Part shown: in pieces, positions 1 through 7,534 of the stretch
How the letters are laid out: every line of letters begins with the position of its first letter
How positions within the stretch are numbered: position 1 is the first letter of the stretch
DNA from: CAZHPA01 sp964533945
GTDB taxonomy: Bacteria; Bacillota; Clostridia; Lachnospirales; WRBF01
Length of the DNA stretch: 12,682 nt
Assembly: GCA_964533945.1 (NCBI GenBank)
Contig: CAZHPA010000050.1
Location: 1 to 12,682, forward strand
Direction: 5' to 3'
Notes under the pieces: generated by a model
What the model was told of the DNA's origin: nothing
The model's input: the letters and a program-made list of their open reading frames with translations, nothing else
Databases searched by the model: none
Made by a program: the position numbers and the translations under genes

Positions 1-8
1 TTTAACAT
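1..8 (-). CDS. Probable start of a gene running off the left edge (first codons only)
   Basis: On the minus strand an ATG at 8-6 is preceded by AAAGGA (17-22) with an 8-nt spacer, a normal ribosome binding arrangement. Only Met-Leu and part of a third codon are visible, so the product cannot be named. The start lies 21 nt downstream of the stop of the small minus-strand gene, as expected for the second gene of an operon. The call rests on the binding site and spacing alone and could be chance. Confidence 0.35.
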
Positions 9-29
9 AAATAGTTTCCTTTCTGGTTT

Positions 30-263
30 TTAAAAGCTTTTAGAATCGTAATCTTCGTGATAGTAAATTGTTTTGCAATGCTTACAAATGCCAAAATTAA
101 TAATTTTTCCATCTTTTCCGTGTTTTAACGTTAAATTGAAATCAACCTTTACATTTTCGCCCCCGTTTTTTTGGCAAATATGATTTTCATAATAAAAGTT
201 TGACGTTTTAACGTATGCCTCTGCTTCATTTAGCATAGCTTTAACATTGTTAAGCATATACAT
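30..263 (-). CDS. Small hypothetical protein with a CxxC motif, possible zinc ribbon
   Basis: This 77-residue protein was not recognised as any named family. It has an N-terminal stretch that looks helical (about residues 5-20), His28 and Cys30 in the middle, and a C-terminal Cys60-x2-Cys63 followed by an aromatic/acidic tail. The cysteines could form a small metal site, but that is inference. It has no signal peptide or membrane segment. Support for a real gene comes from upstream: a well-spaced promoter at 295-323 and a near-consensus Shine-Dalgarno AAGGCGGTG (266-274). The binding site is close to the first ATG (263) and better spaced for the ATG two codons later (257), so the start may be either. 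The gene is divergent from tgt. Confidence 0.6.
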   Translation of the reverse strand: MYMLNNVKAMLNEAEAYVKTSNFYYENHICQKNGGENVKVDFNLTLKHGKDGKIINFGICKHCKTIYYHEDYDSKSF

Positions 264-294
264 TGCACCGCCTTGATGAATTGTGATATTATTA

Positions 295-323
295 TTTATA
301 CATTATTTTCATAAAATGCACAA
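295..323 (-). promoter_or_regulatory. Sigma-A type promoter for the small minus-strand gene
   Basis: Read on the minus strand, TTGTGC (318-323) and TATAAA (295-300) are separated by exactly 17 nt. This predicts a start of transcription near 288 and a short leader that contains the AAGGCGGTG ribosome binding site. Confidence 0.55.
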
Positions 324-342
324 GAAAATATTTTAAATCATC

Positions 343-348
343 TATAAT
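343..348 (+). promoter_or_regulatory. Possible -10 element for tgt
   Basis: A perfect TATAAT lies 28 nt upstream of the tgt ATG. No good -35 is present at the usual distance (320-325 reads ACAAGA), so the promoter may be weak or activator-dependent. It lies about 20 bp from the -35 of the divergent promoter, so the two could interfere. Confidence 0.4.
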
Positions 349-376
349 CAACGAAGCATAAAGAAAGGACAATTTA

Positions 377-1507
377 ATGTATACATTATTAAAAACAGAA
401 GGCAGAGCAAAAAGAGGACGACTTGAAACCGTTCATGGAACTATTGAAACCCCCGTATTTATGAACGTTGGCACGATTGCTGCGATTAAAGGTGCAGTTT
501 CAACTGTAGATTTAAAGGAAATTAAATGTCAAGTCGAATTATCAAACACTTACCATTTACACTTGCGCCCCGGAGATAAAGTTATTAAAAAACTAGGCGG
601 TATTCATAAGTTCATGAACTGGGACAAGCCTATTTTAACAGATTCTGGGGGATTTCAAGTTTTCTCTTTAAGTTCTCTTAGGAAGATTACAGAGGAAGGC
701 GTACACTTTTCCTCACATATAGACGGGCGCAAAATTTTTATGGGTCCTGAAGAAAGTATGGAAATACAGTCTAACATAGCTTCAACTATTGCTATGGCTT
801 TTGATGAGTGCGTGCCGTATCCTTCGCCAAAAGAATACGTTAAGCAATCGGTAGACCGCACGGTTCGCTGGCTGCACCGCTGTATAAATAAACTTTCAAT
901 GCTTAATATGCAAGAAGACACAATTAATAAAAATCAGCTTCTTTTTGGAATAAATCAAGGTGAAACATTTGAAGATATTAGAATTGAAAATGCCAAACAA
1001 ATTTCAGAACTTAATCTTGATGGCTATGCTTTAGGTGGATTGGCCGTTGGGGAAAGCCATGAACAAATGTATTATATTTTAGAACAAACAGTTCCATTTT
1101 TGCCTCAAAGCAAGCCGACATACTTAATGGGAGTAGGTACGCCTCAAAATATTTTAGAAGCCGTTGAAAGAGGCGTTGATTTTTTTGATTGCGTCTTACC
1201 TGCAAGAAACGGAAGACACGCTCATGTTTATACTAAATATGGAAAAATGAACCTTCTTAACGCAAAATATGAACTTGACGATACGCCTATTGATGCTGAG
1301 TGCGGCTGTGAAGCTTGCAAACATTACACTAAAGCATATATTAGGCATTTATTTAAAGCTAAAGAAATGCTTGCAATGCGGTTGTGCGTTATCCATAATT
1401 TATATTACTTTAACGATTTAATGGAACAAATTAGAAACTCTTTAGATATGGGCAACTTTTCTGAATTTAAGAAAAAGGCATTGGATAGAATGTTAAGCCT
1501 AAAATAA
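377..1507 (+). CDS. tgt: Queuine/preQ1 tRNA-guanine transglycosylase
   Basis: This enzyme exchanges guanine-34 for the queuosine precursor preQ1 in tRNAs with GUN anticodons (Tyr, His, Asn, Asp), in the cytoplasm. The 376-residue length is normal for the bacterial family. Visible signatures are the DSGGFQ active-site motif with Asp89, the substrate-pocket AFDEC (141-145), the GGLAVGE loop (220-226), and FDCVLPARNGR with the second catalytic Asp271. The zinc site is Cys309-x-Cys311-x2-Cys314 plus His340, with family-typical spacing. The start is fixed by AAAGGA (364-369) 7 nt upstream of the ATG. No queA is next to it within the window. The following gene is yajC, a neighbour commonly found with tgt in bacteria, but secD and secF do not follow here. 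Confidence 0.97.
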   Translation: MYTLLKTEGRAKRGRLETVHGTIETPVFMNVGTIAAIKGAVSTVDLKEIKCQVELSNTYHLHLRPGDKVIKKLGGIHKFMNWDKPILTDSGGFQVFSLSSLRKITEEGVHFSSHIDGRKIFMGPEESMEIQSNIASTIAMAFDECVPYPSPKEYVKQSVDRTVRWLHRCINKLSMLNMQEDTINKNQLLFGINQGETFEDIRIENAKQISELNLDGYALGGLAVGESHEQMYYILEQTVPFLPQSKPTYLMGVGTPQNILEAVERGVDFFDCVLPARNGRHAHVYTKYGKMNLLNAKYELDDTPIDAECGCEACKHYTKAYIRHLFKAKEMLAMRLCVIHNLYYFNDLMEQIRNSLDMGNFSEFKKKALDRMLSLK

Positions 1508-1511
1508 GTTT

Positions 1512-1540
1512 TTGCTTTTTGTGCGGTATTAATGTATAAT
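1512..1540 (+). promoter_or_regulatory. Sigma-A type promoter upstream of yajC
   Basis: TTGCTT (1512-1517) and a perfect TATAAT (1535-1540) are 17 nt apart, starting just after the tgt stop codon. This predicts transcription from about 1547. It suggests that yajC and the genes behind it can be expressed independently of tgt. Confidence 0.6.
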
Positions 1541-1550
1541 GAAGCTTAAG

Positions 1551-1580
1551 TCCCTAAATTTAGTAAATTAAGTTTGGGGA
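1551..1580 (+). promoter_or_regulatory. Leader hairpin between tgt and yajC
   Basis: Arms at 1551-1561 and 1570-1580 pair over 11 positions as RNA, including two G-U wobbles, with an 8-nt loop (1562-1569). The structure begins almost at the predicted transcription start of the yajC promoter and ends about 10 nt before the ribosome binding site. No T-run follows, so it is not a normal intrinsic terminator. It may stabilise the 5' end of the message or slow ribosome loading; both ideas are inference. Confidence 0.4.
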
Positions 1581-1603
1581 AGAAGCATTAAGGGAGGAAA
1601 TGT

Positions 1604-2023
1604 ATGGAAGAAAGCACAATAATTGTAGGTGGACAAGAAGCTCCGGGACAAGCTACTGCCCAGCAAGGAGAAACTCAATCATCAACACAACAGCAAACAT
1701 CAACTTCAACGCCTTCGGCGCTTGGCGGCGGAACTAGTACCATTGCAGTAGTTGTAATGTATGCTGCAATTTTTGCAGCAGCATATTTCTTTTGGATAAG
1801 ACCGCAAAAGAAAAAAGAAAAAGAAATGGTAAAAATGCGTGATTCAGTTAAGGCAGGCGATAGTGTTGTTACAACAAGCGGCTTTTATGGCAAAGTTGTT
1901 AACGTTTACAACGATTGCTTTTTAATAGAATTTGGTTCAAACAAAGGTGTTCGCATTCCTGTTAACAAAGCTGATGTTGTAGGAGTTAGAGAACCAAACA
2001 TGACTGTTTCTGAAAAGAGTTGA
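1604..2023 (+). CDS. yajC: YajC, preprotein translocase accessory subunit
   Basis: YajC is a small single-pass membrane protein that associates with SecDF and the SecYEG translocon and helps protein export. The 139 residues contain one membrane helix at about 46-65, then the family hallmark RPQKKKEKE (66-74). The conserved cytoplasmic domain includes KAGDSVVTTSGFYGKV (83-98) and GVRIPVNKADV (115-125). A low-complexity Gln/Thr/Ser/Gly-rich stretch of about 45 residues precedes the helix, longer than the short N-terminus of well-studied YajC proteins. The start is supported by AGGGAGGA (1591-1598) with a 5-nt spacer. The gene has its own promoter and a leader hairpin. Its stop lies 4 nt before the addA start. 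Confidence 0.95.
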   Translation: MEESTIIVGGQEAPGQATAQQGETQSSTQQQTSTSTPSALGGGTSTIAVVVMYAAIFAAAYFFWIRPQKKKEKEMVKMRDSVKAGDSVVTTSGFYGKVVNVYNDCFLIEFGSNKGVRIPVNKADVVGVREPNMTVSEKS

Positions 2024-2027
2024 TAAT

Positions 2028-5000
2028 ATGTATACTCCGGAACAATTAAAAGCTATATATACAACAGATTGCGATTTACTTGTTGCTGCGGCAGCCGGTT
2101 CCGGAAAAACTGCCGTTTTGGTTAAACGTATAATTGAACTAATTACAAACCCTAAAAAGCCTGTTAATATAGACAGGCTTTTGGTTGTAACATTTACAGA
2201 TGCTGCCGCTAAAGAAATGAAAGAACGAATTTATGCGGCGATTCTTGAACAGCTTGAAAACTTGGAACAATATGAACAATTTGAAAACGAAACAGAAACG
2301 TCTTCATATTTAAGCTTGGCAGAACATTTGCAAAAGCAAATACTTTTAATAAACAAAGCGCAAATTACAACAATACATTCGTTTTGCCTTAACGTTATTA
2401 GAAGAAATTTTAATTTAATAGGAATAGACCCAAGCTTTAAAATTGCAGAAAGAGCAGAAATAGAGCTGTTAAAAACTGAAATTTTGCAGGAAATTTTTGA
2501 AGCGGAATATGAAAATGAATCTTTTTTCGACCTTGTAGAAATATACGGCAGCAAAACAAGCGATGGCAGCTTGCAAAGCTTGGTATTAAAAATATATGAC
2601 TTTTTAAGAAGTATGCCTTTTCAAAACGAATGGATTTACAAAAACGTTGAAGCTTTTAACATAGATGATGAAACGCCGCTTGATAGCACAATTTGGGCAA
2701 AAATTTTAAAAGAACAGTTAAAAACATCGCTTTATGGCGTTTTGAAAGCTTATGAAAAAGCTATTGAAATAGCAAGTTTAGAGCTTTTTAATTATTTGCC
2801 TGTAATTACACGTGAAAAGCAAAGTATTGTTAGTATAATTAATCTTTTAGAAGGTGAATGCTGTACGCTTGAACAATTGGAAAGCAGGTTTTTGCAGTTT
2901 GAATTCGGAAGGCTTAAACAAATTAGAGACAAAGAACAGTTTAAAGAACAGTTCAGCAAAATTAGAGATAATGAAATTAAAAAAACTATTAAGTTTTTAA
3001 AAGAAAAGTTGTTTTTTAAGCCTGTTTGTTTAATGAAACAAGACATTAAAAATACATATCCCGTTTTAAAAGAACTTTTTAGCATTGTAGTTAAATTTTC
3101 AGACGAATTTCAAAAAATAAAGCGTGAAAGAAATATTGCTGATTTTAGTGATTTAGAGCATTATTGTTTGCAAGTTTTGCTAGATGAAAACGGCAAATTA
3201 ACACAAGCAGCATATGAACTTAAAGATAAATATCATCAAGTGCTAATAGACGAATATCAAGACATTAACTCAATTCAAGAACTAATTTTATCGTCTATTG
3301 CAAAAGACAACCCCCCAAACCGCTTTATGGTTGGCGATATTAAGCAAAGCATTTATAAGTTTAGGCAAGCAAAGCCCGAACTGTTTATGCAAAAATATAA
3401 TGAATTTTCAGAAAATGATGATACGCTGTACCGCAAAATTAATCTTTCTAAAAATTTCAGAAGCCGTGGTGTTGTACTGGATTTTGTTAACTTTTTGTTT
3501 ATGCAGTTAATGACTAAAGAGGTTGGAGAAGTTGCATATGACGAAAAGGCAGTATTGCATTTAGGGGCTAAGTTTGACGATAGCATAGAAAATGTTTCCG
3601 ATAGCGTTGACGTTATTGTAATTGATTATAAAAAACAAGACGAAATTCAGGAAATTCAGGAATATGAAGCCATTTTAGAGCTTTCAAAAGCCGAAGTTGA
3701 AGCAAGGGCAGTTGCAAACAAAATAAATGAAATTATTAATAAAAAACTTCTGGTCTTAGATAAAGATAAAGGTGAATACCGTCCGGCAAAATACAAAGAC
3801 ATTGTTATTTTAATGCGCTCTCTTTCAAATACAGCAGATGTATTTTCCGAACAGCTTAAACAAATGGGTATACCAGCTTTTGTAAGCAGTGGTGGAGATT
3901 ATTTTGCATCTATAGAAGTTATGACTGCACTTAGCTTTTTGCAAGTAATAGATAATCCACGGCAAGACATACATTTAATAACTGTTTTGTATTGCCCTGT
4001 ATACAACATTACTAGCGATGAGCTTTTAGAAATTAGAGGAAACAATAAATGCTGTTTTTATGAATGTATTTTAAATTATGTTGAACATCCTGAATATTCT
4101 GAACATCTTGAATACAGAGCTTTAAATATTAATTTGCTTAAAAAACTTAAACGATTTTTAAGCGATTTGGATAAATGGCGCAAAATGTCTGTATATATAC
4201 CAATTAACCAATTAATAGATGTTGTATATGATGACACAAACTATTATAATTATGTTGGCGCTATGCCGGCAGGAAGCATTCGCCAAGGCAACTTGCAAGC
4301 TTTAAGAGAAAGAGCCGTTCAATATGAAACAACAAGCTACAGGGGGCTTTTTCACTTTATGAAGTATATGGAAAAGTTGCAGCAAAATTCTAAAGATGAA
4401 GCTGACGCAAAAATTTTGTCGGAGCAAGACGATGTTGTTAGAATTATTACAATTCATAAAAGCAAAGGCTTAGAATTTCCGATTGTTTTTGTTAGTATGC
4501 TTGGTAAGCAGTTTAATGCAATTGACGAAAAAAGTCCGCTTATTTTACATAGCGATTTAGGGCTTGGGCCTATGTACGTTAATTTGGAAAAGCGTATCAA
4601 AAGCAATACGCTTGCAAGAGCTGCCCTTATTATCAAAATACATAATGAAAGCTTATCTGAAGAACTTAGAACGCTTTATGTTGCGCTAACAAGAGCCAAA
4701 GAAAAGCTAATATTAACAGGCTGTGTTTCTTCCAAAAAATTCTCCCATTTAGAGAATTTAGAAAAAACTGAATTTCCAAAACATTATATGCTTAGTGCAA
4801 ATTGCTTTTTTGATTGGATTTTACCTGCACTTGCAAGAAAAGAAAGTAAATTTAAACAATATCCTGTTAAATTTAAAATACAAACTAAAAGCAGCGAAAA
4901 TATTATTTTGGAATGTAAAACTAATGAAAATGTAATTAAACAACTTAGCTTTAATATTCCAAATGTTTCTGCTAAAGATTTAAGCCAAGTTGGCAAAAAA

Positions 5001-5711
5001 TTTGCATGGAAATATACTTTTGCAGATGATTGCGGCATTCCAACTAAAGTTTCTGTTTCGGAAATAAAGAGAAACTATCAAAAATACTTTATTTCAAATA
5101 GCTCAGGTGATGCTGGCTTTAACTTATATAACACAAATATATACAGACAACCTAGTTTTTTAAGCGAACAGCAAAGCCCTTCAGGCGCTGCTATGGGAAC
5201 GGCAATACATAGCGTTATGGAGCATATAGATGTTAACGTTCATAACAGCCTTTCAAGCATAGATAGCTTAATTAAAAAGCTTGTTAAGCAATTAATTTTA
5301 GATGAAGCAGAAGCGGATTTAATTTCACGCCAAAAAATACTTAATTTTGTTCAGTCGAAAATTGGGCAAAGAATGTCTAAATCAAACAATATACAAAAAG
5401 AGATGCCATTTGTTATTGGGGTTTCGCCGCAAGAAGTTTATATGAAAAACGTAAAAAGTAATTCCATTGTTTTAGTTCATGGCATTATCGACTGCTTTTT
5501 TTACGAGGAAACCGAAATTGTGTTAATCGACTATAAATCCGACTACATTAAAGATATTAACGACATTTCCCTAATAAAAGAAATAAAAGAAAAGTATAAA
5601 ATTCAGCTTACACTATATAAGAAAAGTATCGAAAGAAGTACAGGCGCTAAAGTTAAGCAGTGCTTGCTGTACTTGTTTTCAATAGATAGTTTTGTTGAAC
5701 TCGATGTTTAA
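2028..5711 (+). CDS. addA: ATP-dependent helicase/nuclease subunit A (AddA)
   Basis: AddA is the motor and one nuclease of the AddAB (RexAB) complex, which resects double-strand breaks for RecA loading. The 1227 residues match the usual full length. UvrD-type helicase motifs appear in order: Walker A AAAAGSGKT (20-28), FTDAAAKEM (56-64), LIDEYQD (406-412), VGDIKQSIYKFRQA (435-448), LSKNFRS (473-479), TIHKSKGLEFP (808-818) and RTLYVALTRAKEKL (881-894). The C-terminal nuclease has GTAIHSVMEH (His1061), HGIIDC (Asp1155), LIDYKSD (Asp1168, Lys1170) and QLTLYKK (1193-1199). All key residues are present, so the enzyme should be active. The ATG follows the yajC stop by 4 nt with only a weak AAAAGAG site, which suggests translational coupling. 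The usual partner gene addB is not adjacent. Confidence 0.97.
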   Translation: MYTPEQLKAIYTTDCDLLVAAAAGSGKTAVLVKRIIELITNPKKPVNIDRLLVVTFTDAAAKEMKERIYAAILEQLENLEQYEQFENETETSSYLSLAEHLQKQILLINKAQITTIHSFCLNVIRRNFNLIGIDPSFKIAERAEIELLKTEILQEIFEAEYENESFFDLVEIYGSKTSDGSLQSLVLKIYDFLRSMPFQNEWIYKNVEAFNIDDETPLDSTIWAKILKEQLKTSLYGVLKAYEKAIEIASLELFNYLPVITREKQSIVSIINLLEGECCTLEQLESRFLQFEFGRLKQIRDKEQFKEQFSKIRDNEIKKTIKFLKEKLFFKPVCLMKQDIKNTYPVLKELFSIVVKFSDEFQKIKRERNIADFSDLEHYCLQVLLDENGKLTQAAYELKDKYHQVLIDEYQDINSIQELILSSIAKDNPPNRFMVGDIKQSIYKFRQAKPELFMQKYNEFSENDDTLYRKINLSKNFRSRGVVLDFVNFLFMQLMTKEVGEVAYDEKAVLHLGAKFDDSIENVSDSVDVIVIDYKKQDEIQEIQEYEAILELSKAEVEARAVANKINEIINKKLLVLDKDKGEYRPAKYKDIVILMRSLSNTADVFSEQLKQMGIPAFVSSGGDYFASIEVMTALSFLQVIDNPRQDIHLITVLYCPVYNITSDELLEIRGNNKCCFYECILNYVEHPEYSEHLEYRALNINLLKKLKRFLSDLDKWRKMSVYIPINQLIDVVYDDTNYYNYVGAMPAGSIRQGNLQALRERAVQYETTSYRGLFHFMKYMEKLQQNSKDEADAKILSEQDDVVRIITIHKSKGLEFPIVFVSMLGKQFNAIDEKSPLILHSDLGLGPMYVNLEKRIKSNTLARAALIIKIHNESLSEELRTLYVALTRAKEKLILTGCVSSKKFSHLENLEKTEFPKHYMLSANCFFDWILPALARKESKFKQYPVKFKIQTKSSENIILECKTNENVIKQLSFNIPNVSAKDLSQVGKKFAWKYTFADDCGIPTKVSVSEIKRNYQKYFISNSSGDAGFNLYNTNIYRQPSFLSEQQSPSGAAMGTAIHSVMEHIDVNVHNSLSSIDSLIKKLVKQLILDEAEADLISRQKILNFVQSKIGQRMSKSNNIQKEMPFVIGVSPQEVYMKNVKSNSIVLVHGIIDCFFYEETEIVLIDYKSDYIKDINDISLIKEIKEKYKIQLTLYKKSIERSTGAKVKQCLLYLFSIDSFVELDV

Positions 5712-5744
5712 AGTATCTATTTTTTAATGGATAGTTTTGTTGAA
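5685..5744 (+). repeat. Short direct repeat duplicating the 3' end of addA
   Basis: A 15-bp sequence (GATAGTTTTGTTGAA) occurs at 5685-5699 inside addA and again at 5730-5744 after its stop. The copies are exactly 45 bp apart, hence in the same frame. Weaker similarity extends about 10 bp upstream of each copy. The first encodes IDSFVEL near the AddA C-terminus and the second would read MDSFVEI. The second copy therefore appears to be a relic of a small tandem duplication in the intergenic gap and not part of the next gene. Confidence 0.6.
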
Positions 5745-5764
5745 ATACAATGTACACGCTATAT

Positions 5765-5774
5765 AAAAGGAGGT
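5765..5774 (+). promoter_or_regulatory. Ribosome binding site fixing the start of the NuoF/HydB-like gene
   Basis: AAAAGGAGGT sits 6 nt before the ATG at 5781. It rules out the upstream in-frame ATG at 5727, which has no binding site and lies in the duplicated addA tail. Confidence 0.85.
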
Positions 5775-5780
5775 TTAAAA

Positions 5781-7520
5781 ATGAAGTTACTAATTGGCAA
5801 GGGAAGCTGCGGCGTTGCGGCAGGGGCTTCTAAAGTTTCCGATTATCTTTTGCAAAAACTTTCACAAGAACAATTAAATGTGGAAGTTGGCGTAACAGGC
5901 TGTATTGGTATGTGCTATTTAGAACCAATCGTTGATTTAATTGACGACAGCGGCAACAAAACAACTTACGTTCAAGTTACAGAAAAAATAATTGACGAAA
6001 TTTTAAAATATATTAAAGGCGTAGAAAACGAAGCTGCAAACAGCGTTATTTCTCAAAAAGACGCAGACATATTAAGCAACCAAAAGAGGATTGCTTTAAG
6101 AAATTGCGGCATTATAAACCCTGAAATTTTTGAAGAATATGAAGGTTACAAAGCTATAGAAAGATGTTTAAAGGAAATGACACCAAAAGACGTTATAAGC
6201 GAAATTAAAACATCCGGTCTTTTAGGGCGTGGAGGAGCAGGCTTTCCAACGTGGTTTAAATGGCAAGCTGCAAGCAATTCTGTTTCCGACAAAAAATACG
6301 TTATATGTAATGCAGACGAAGGCGACCCCGGCGCATTTATGGATAGAGCAATAATAGAAGGTGACCCACACACATTAATTGAAGGTATGCTAATTTGCGG
6401 ATACGCAATAGGTTCTGATGAAGGCGTTGTGTATGTTCGTGCTGAATATCCACTTGCAATTGTGCGTCTTCAAAAAGCAATTAAGCAAGCAGAAGAAAGA
6501 GGTATTTTAGGCAAAAATATTTTAGACACAAACTTTAACTTCACGTTAAAAATTAAAGCCGGAGCCGGTGCATTTGTTTGCGGAGAAGAAACGGCATTAA
6601 TCGCTTCATTAGAAGGCGAACGTGGTATGCCAAGGTTAAAACCACCGTTTCCTGCACAAAAAGGCTATTGGCAAAAGCCAAGCAACATAAATAACGTTGA
6701 AACATACGCAAACGTTCCGTGGATAATTTTAAACGGAGGCTTAAGCTTTGCTTCAATGGGAACAGAAAACAGCAAAGGAACAAAAGTTTTCGCCTTAACC
6801 GGAAAAGTTAAAAACGGCGGACTTGTGGAAATTCCAATGGGTTCAACTATCCGCGACGTAATATACGGCGTTGGCGGCGGAATAAAAGATGATAGGGAAT
6901 TTAAAGCTGTTCAAATGGGCGGCCCTTCCGGTGGTTGTATTCCAAAAGAATTGTTAGATACACTAATTGATTACAAAACACTTTCCGCAACAGGCGCAAT
7001 TATGGGTTCGGGCGGAATGGTTGTTGTTGACGAAACTACTTGTATGGTTGATATGGCAAAATTTTTCCTTGAGTTCACAGTTGATGAATCTTGCGGAAAA
7101 TGCACACATTGCCGTGTTGGAACTAAACGTATGCTTGAAATTTTAAATAGAATTACAGAAGGAAATGGAAAAGAAGGCGACATTGAACTTTTAATGGATT
7201 TGGCAGCAGACATTAAAGAAGGTTCGCTTTGCGGGCTTGGACAAACAGCACCAAACCCTGTTTTAACTACATTAAGATATTTTAAAAATGAATATGAAGA
7301 CCATGTATACAATAAAAAATGCACAGCCGGTCAATGCATTGCGTTAATTTCATATAGCATAGATGAAGTAAAATGTATAGGCTGTACTTTGTGTGCTAGA
7401 AAATGCCCTGTTAATGCTATTTCAGGCAAGCTTAAAGAAGCGCATAAAATTGACAAAGAACTGTGTGTTAAATGCGGAAAATGTGAAGAAGCTTGCAAAT
7501 TTAATGCAATTTCCCATTAA
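5781..7520 (+). CDS. NuoF/HydB-like NADH-binding flavoprotein with fused iron-sulfur domains
   Basis: This cytoplasmic subunit probably takes electrons from, or gives them to, NAD(H) through FMN and passes them along iron-sulfur clusters. Its 579 residues begin with a thioredoxin-like ferredoxin domain (about 1-80; Cys10, Cys41, Cys45, one fewer than the usual four). The NuoF core follows: GRGGAGFP (149-156), CNADEGDPGAFMDR (176-189) and GAGAFVCGEETAL (261-273) for FMN/NADH. The [4Fe-4S] ligands next to the flavin are Cys438, 441, 444 and 484. Two C-terminal [4Fe-4S] motifs follow (Cys532/535/538/542 and Cys562/565/568/572). This is the layout of HydB of bifurcating [FeFe]-hydrogenases and of HndC/StnB-like proteins. 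No hydrogenase catalytic subunit is nearby. Its stop lies 14 nt before the next gene, so the two products are probably partners. Confidence 0.93.
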   Translation: MKLLIGKGSCGVAAGASKVSDYLLQKLSQEQLNVEVGVTGCIGMCYLEPIVDLIDDSGNKTTYVQVTEKIIDEILKYIKGVENEAANSVISQKDADILSNQKRIALRNCGIINPEIFEEYEGYKAIERCLKEMTPKDVISEIKTSGLLGRGGAGFPTWFKWQAASNSVSDKKYVICNADEGDPGAFMDRAIIEGDPHTLIEGMLICGYAIGSDEGVVYVRAEYPLAIVRLQKAIKQAEERGILGKNILDTNFNFTLKIKAGAGAFVCGEETALIASLEGERGMPRLKPPFPAQKGYWQKPSNINNVETYANVPWIILNGGLSFASMGTENSKGTKVFALTGKVKNGGLVEIPMGSTIRDVIYGVGGGIKDDREFKAVQMGGPSGGCIPKELLDTLIDYKTLSATGAIMGSGGMVVVDETTCMVDMAKFFLEFTVDESCGKCTHCRVGTKRMLEILNRITEGNGKEGDIELLMDLAADIKEGSLCGLGQTAPNPVLTTLRYFKNEYEDHVYNKKCTAGQCIALISYSIDEVKCIGCTLCARKCPVNAISGKLKEAHKIDKELCVKCGKCEEACKFNAISH

Positions 7521-7527
7521 AGGAGGT
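7519..7527 (+). promoter_or_regulatory. Ribosome binding site supporting a TTG start
   Basis: AAAGGAGGT overlaps the stop codon of the preceding gene and ends 7 nt before TTG at 7535. The encoded protein begins with the expected first strand of a [2Fe-2S] ferredoxin domain, which supports this rare start codon. Confidence 0.8.
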
Positions 7528-7534
7528 TTAGGCT

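Noticed and set aside
1541..1590. Intrinsic terminator for tgt
   Set aside because: The hairpin at 1551-1580 is AT-rich, has no T-run after it, and lies downstream of a good promoter. A leader structure fits better.
5740..5767. Promoter in the addA to NuoF-like gap (TTGAAA with TATAAA, 16-nt spacer)
   Set aside because: The -10 would overlap the ribosome binding site and place the transcript start at or past it, so it could not serve this gene normally.
5727..5780. Upstream in-frame ATG as the start of the NuoF/HydB-like gene
   Set aside because: It has no ribosome binding site, lies in the duplicated addA tail, and would add 18 residues not seen in the family. The strong AAAAGGAGGT directly before 5781 decides the start.
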